DNA from: Labrys sp. KNU-23 | GTDB lineage: Bacteria; Pseudomonadota; Alphaproteobacteria; Rhizobiales; Labraceae | Reading direction: 5' to 3' | Assembly (NCBI RefSeq): GCF_008330945.1 | Contig: NZ_CP043489.1 | Coordinates: 1,747,501-1,811,500, forward strand | DNA: 64,000 bases | Part shown: piece after piece, positions 61,017 through 64,000 of the stretch | How the letters are laid out: the number at the start of each line of letters is the position of its first letter | Numbering within the stretch: position 1 is the stretch's first letter | Position numbers and translations under genes: made by a program | The notes under the pieces: model-generated | Database searches by the model: none | What the model saw: the letters and a program-made list of their open reading frames with translations, nothing else | What the model was told of the DNA's origin: nothing

Positions 61017-62843
61017 ATGCAGATCTCTTCCGTCGACGAGGCAGATCAAGGCCAGGAGGTCCCCGCGGGCCAGCTGTCCCTCGAAGCTCCGCTGGAAAAC
61101 CAGCCTGCTTTGCCGGCCGAAAGACGCAGGCGCCGGCCAATGGCGCCCACCAAGCTGCAGAAAAGCGCCGGGCGCATCATGCTGATCGTGCTGGGCTTCG
61201 TTTGCATCTATATGGCGATCCTGGCGCGATTGGTGCAGTTCGGCACCGCACCGGACGAGCAATATGACGCCCGCCGCTCGGCCGCCGACCAGTTGGCGGC
61301 GGCCCGCCCCGACATCCTCGACCGCAACGGCCGGATCCTGGCGACCGACGTACAGGTGCCCTCGCTCTATGCCGAGCCGAAGAAGATCATCGATGTCGAC
61401 GAGGCGACCGAGCTGCTCACCGCCCAGATGCCCGAATTCGATGCGCGCGATCTCAGGACCAAGCTTGCCTCGGGCAAGGGCTTCATCTGGCTCAAGCGCG
61501 AGATCACGCCCGAGCAGCGCAACCGCATCTATGCGCTCGGCCTGCCGGGCATCGGCTTTCTTAACGAAGCCAAGCGCATCTACCCCAACGGGCCGACGGT
61601 GAGCCATGTGCTCGGGGCGGTGAACATCGACAATCAGGGCATTGCCGGCATCGAGCGCTATATCGACAGAAAGCGGGGCCTCTCCGAATTGCAGGCGCTC
61701 GGCTACGCCTCCGACCCCCATGATCTCAAACCTGTGCGCCTTTCGATCGATCTGCGCGCCCAGGCGGTGATGCGCGACGAACTCGTCGCCGGCATGGAGC
61801 ACTACCAGGCCAAGGCGGCGGCCGGCGCCATCATGGACGTCAATACCGGCGAAATGATCTCGCTGGTGTCATTGCCCGATTTCGATCCCAACAACCCGGC
61901 CGATGCCCTTGATCCCAACCGGATCAATCGCATCAATGTCGGCGTGTTCGAGATGGGCTCGACCTTCAAGGCCCTGACCACCGCCATGGCGATCGAATCG
62001 GGCAAGTTCACCACCGCCTCCATGCTCGATGCCCGCACCACGCTCAAATATGGCCGCTTCACCATTCATGATGATCACGCCCGCCGGCGCATGCTGAGCC
62101 TGCCGGAGGTGTTCACCTTCTCCTCCAATATCGGTTCGGCCAAAATGGCCCTCGCCCTCGGCGTCGACGCCCACAAGGCCTTTCTGAGGATGATGGGCCA
62201 GACCACGCGGCTGGTCACCGAGCTGCCCGAGAACGCCCTGCCGATCCTGCCCAGGCGCTGGAGCGAGATCAACACCATCACCATCGCCTTCGGCCACGGC
62301 ATGGCAGTGGCGCCGCTGCAGGCGATGATGGCGGTCGGGGCGATGATGAATGGCGGCCATCTGATGAAGCCGACCTTCCTGGCGCGCAGCGAAAGCGATG
62401 CCTTGGCGGGCTCCAGGCTGGTGCTGAAGAAGCACACCTCCGACGTGATGCGCTACATCATGCGCCTCAACGCCACCGATGGCTCCGGCAAGAAGGCCAA
62501 TGTGCCCGGTCTCGGCATCGGCGCCAAGACCGGTACGGCCGAAAAGGTCATCAACGGGCGCTATTCGAAGAAGCTCAACTTCACCACCTTCATGGCGGTG
62601 TTTCCCTTCGACAAGCCGAAATATCTCGTGCTCGTGCTCTATGACGAGCCCAAGGGCCTGCCCGAGACCTACGGCTACTCGTCCGCCGCCTGGAATGCCG
62701 GCGTCACCACCGGCAAGATCCTGGAACGCGTCGGGCCCCTGCTCGGCGTCAAGCCGCGCTTTGAGGAGATTCCGAACCCGGTGCCGCCACTCTACGCTCC
62801 CCGCAACGAAGACCATCCGATGGAATGGCTGGTCACGCATTGA
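61017..62843 (+). CDS. Penicillin-binding protein, FtsI/PBP3-type transpeptidase
   Basis: Septal peptidoglycan D,D-transpeptidase of 608 residues: an Arg/Pro-rich cytoplasmic head, one membrane helix (about 52-71), a dimerisation domain (RRSAADQLAAARPDILDRNG) and a transpeptidase domain with all three active-site motifs: STFK (nucleophile Ser315, Lys318), SSN and KTGTAEK. No PASTA repeats. It stands alone, without mraW, ftsL or murE neighbours, so it may be an additional paralogue. ATG at 61017 preferred over a TTG five codons upstream. Confidence 0.93.
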   Translation: MQISSVDEADQGQEVPAGQLSLEAPLENQPALPAERRRRRPMAPTKLQKSAGRIMLIVLGFVCIYMAILARLVQFGTAPDEQYDARRSAADQLAAARPDILDRNGRILATDVQVPSLYAEPKKIIDVDEATELLTAQMPEFDARDLRTKLASGKGFIWLKREITPEQRNRIYALGLPGIGFLNEAKRIYPNGPTVSHVLGAVNIDNQGIAGIERYIDRKRGLSELQALGYASDPHDLKPVRLSIDLRAQAVMRDELVAGMEHYQAKAAAGAIMDVNTGEMISLVSLPDFDPNNPADALDPNRINRINVGVFEMGSTFKALTTAMAIESGKFTTASMLDARTTLKYGRFTIHDDHARRRMLSLPEVFTFSSNIGSAKMALALGVDAHKAFLRMMGQTTRLVTELPENALPILPRRWSEINTITIAFGHGMAVAPLQAMMAVGAMMNGGHLMKPTFLARSESDALAGSRLVLKKHTSDVMRYIMRLNATDGSGKKANVPGLGIGAKTGTAEKVINGRYSKKLNFTTFMAVFPFDKPKYLVLVLYDEPKGLPETYGYSSAAWNAGVTTGKILERVGPLLGVKPRFEEIPNPVPPLYAPRNEDHPMEWLVTH

Positions 62844-62889
62844 ACGTGGAAGGCGGTTCGCCTTCCTGGCCGGGCTCTCTCTGCAGCTG

Positions 62890-62924
62890 TCATCGTCATT
62901 GCGAGCGAAGCAAAGCAATGACTG
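62890..62924. repeat. Intergenic repeat of cattgcgagcgaagc type
   Basis: cgtcattgcgagcgaagcaaagcaatgac: an inverted CATTGC/GCAATG element of a wording widely scattered in alphaproteobacteria. Lies between the convergent ftsI and phosphatase genes. Confidence 0.55.
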
Positions 62925-62930
62925 TACCCC

Positions 62931-63707
62931 TCAGGGAAAATGCGTGCCGGGCGGTGCGGGAATGGAGGCGAACACCTCGGCTACATCGTCCTCGAAGATG
63001 GCCGCCGTCAGCTTGCCACCATAACAGGCACCCGTGTCGAGATTGATGCGATTGGTGCGGAAATCCGGCTCCTCCACCGAGGTGTGGCCGTGCACGATCT
63101 TCTTCTCGAAGAGCTGGCCGGAGGGCAGGAATTCGTCGCGGATCCAGATCAGATCATATTCCTTCTGCCTGGCCAGCGGCACGTCCGGCCGCGCACCGGC
63201 ATGCACGAAGAAATAATCGCCGAAGGTGAGGCTCAGCGGCCGGGTGCGCATGAAGTCGAGATGGTCGGGCAGCATCCTGGCGCGGAACTCCGCCCTGATA
63301 CGCTCGACATCCCGCTTCGAATGCGGGTCGACCCCCTTGATGTCGACGCCATAGCTGCCGACGGTGGCCATGCCGCCCCATTTGAGCCAGACATCGGCAT
63401 CCGGGTCGCCGGCCAGGAAGGACATCAGCAAGGTTTCATGATTGCCCCTGAGCACGTGGAGCTCGCAGCCCGGCAGGCTGCCCATCAGCCGGGCCACGAC
63501 ACCGCGGGAGTCGGGGCCGCGATCGACGAGATCGCCGAGGCTGATGACGATGTGGCGCCGGTCCGGCTTGGTCCGGGCCCGGGCCTGCGCCTTGGCCAGG
63601 ATCTCTTCCATCAGGGTGAGATGGCCGTGGACGTCGCCGAAGGCAATGATGGTCGTCCCCGCCGGCGCGCGCGGCGGGATGGGAAAGGGTACCGTACGAT
63701 TCTGCAT
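62931..63707 (-). CDS. Calcineurin-like metallophosphoesterase
   Basis: Phosphoesterase of 258 residues resembling serine/threonine protein phosphatases and diadenosine tetraphosphatases. Metal and catalytic motifs in order: GDVHGH, GDLVDRGPDS, RGNHE, FVHAGARP and HGHT, all intact. Start at the ATG 63705-63707; a further one eight codons upstream is possible. Monocistronic, convergent with the ftsI-type gene. Substrate unknown. Confidence 0.9.
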   Translation of the reverse strand: MQNRTVPFPIPPRAPAGTTIIAFGDVHGHLTLMEEILAKAQARARTKPDRRHIVISLGDLVDRGPDSRGVVARLMGSLPGCELHVLRGNHETLLMSFLAGDPDADVWLKWGGMATVGSYGVDIKGVDPHSKRDVERIRAEFRARMLPDHLDFMRTRPLSLTFGDYFFVHAGARPDVPLARQKEYDLIWIRDEFLPSGQLFEKKIVHGHTSVEEPDFRTNRINLDTGACYGGKLTAAIFEDDVAEVFASIPAPPGTHFP

Positions 63708-63768
63708 GGCGGCAGCATAACAGCCGCGCATCCGGCAGCAAGGGGATGCGGCAATGCGGCCAGGCCGC

Positions 63769-64000
63769 TCAGGCCCGATAGTCCAGGCCGATGTCGAGGA
63801 TCGGCGCGCTGTGGGTGAGCCAGCCCACGGAGATGAGATCGACGCCGGAGGCCGCGATCGCCGGCGCCGTTGCTGCCGTGACCCGACCAGAGGCCTCGGT
63901 AAGCGCCCGCCCGCCGACCATGGCCACCGCCTCGCGCAGCTGGTCCGGGCTCATATTGTCGAGCAGCACGGCATCCACGCCGACGGCCAGCGCCTCCTCG
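63769..64000 (-). CDS. nadC: Nicotinate-nucleotide pyrophosphorylase, 3' end only
   Basis: C-terminal 76 residues of quinolinate phosphoribosyltransferase, which makes nicotinate mononucleotide in NAD synthesis. Recognised from [27 protein letters not shown] and the closing [25 protein letters not shown]. The frame is open to the window edge; the start lies beyond 64000. Confidence 0.93.
   Translation of the reverse strand, partial: EEALAVGVDAVLLDNMSPDQLREAVAMVGGRALTEASGRVTAATAPAIAASGVDLISVGWLTHSAPILDIGLDYRA

Overview
The window is about two thirds G+C and reads as a chromosomal segment of an alphaproteobacterium, most likely order Hyphomicrobiales (Rhizobiales). Order-level markers are the RegB/RegA (ActS/ActR) redox pair, a ClpXP adaptor of CpdR type beside an N-formylglutamate amidohydrolase, glutamine synthetase II next to a DUF2735 protein, IalB and Omp25/31-type envelope proteins, and class I fructose-bisphosphate aldolase. 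I cannot name the genus from sequence alone. I see no rRNA, insertion sequence, integrase or CRISPR array. There is one tRNA (Val, GAC).

Layout. 0.4-9.4 kb: M23 peptidase, the redox pair regB/regA, and, convergent and 4 bp away, a cytochrome bo3 ubiquinol oxidase operon (cyoABCD plus SURF1). 9.4-17.0 kb: an MFS transporter, then a catabolic module (FAD amine/amino-acid oxidase-like protein, IclR regulator, complete PotABCD-like ABC transporter) around an AT-rich intergenic region with two dyads. 17.0-23.1 kb: DUF899 protein, clpB with a heat-shock-like promoter, cytochrome b561, zwf. 23.1-28.4 kb: a putative HExxH metallopeptidase, an orphan amino-acid binding protein, a D-aminoacylase-like enzyme with an unassigned partner, and an aldolase bracketed by direct repeats. 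28.7-36.9 kb: DUF2735/glnII with a sigma54-type promoter, rlmN, IalB family, queuosine-precursor transporter, zinc ribbon, DUF1638 plus corrinoid protein, L,D-transpeptidase. 37.0-43.0 kb: drug-efflux-type MFS with a PadR regulator, VOC protein, DUF1194, and a divergent DJ-1/GlxA pair.

43.1-46.8 kb: a complete sugar-type ABC operon closed by a terminator. 46.8-47.9 kb: an AT-rich leader and a secreted Gly-rich, collagen-like protein. 48.0-53.0 kb: SDR, Nudix, ketopantoate reductase family, orphan amino-acid binding protein, second L,D-transpeptidase, lipoprotein. 53.0-55.3 kb: a long non-coding stretch with a 17-C run, an outer-membrane barrel, tRNA-Val. 55.3-64.0 kb: cpdR, two adjacent long perfect hairpins, N-formylglutamate amidohydrolase, ChaC-like cyclotransferase, HNH protein, YbaL-like antiporter, an ftsI outside any division cluster, a metallophosphatase and the 3' end of nadC.

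A family of interspersed non-coding repeats recurs between genes (five clear copies, one half copy, several shorter elements). Every functional call is by sequence recognition without database search. Starts were often moved downstream of the longest open frame where a ribosome-binding site, signal peptide or family length argued for it.
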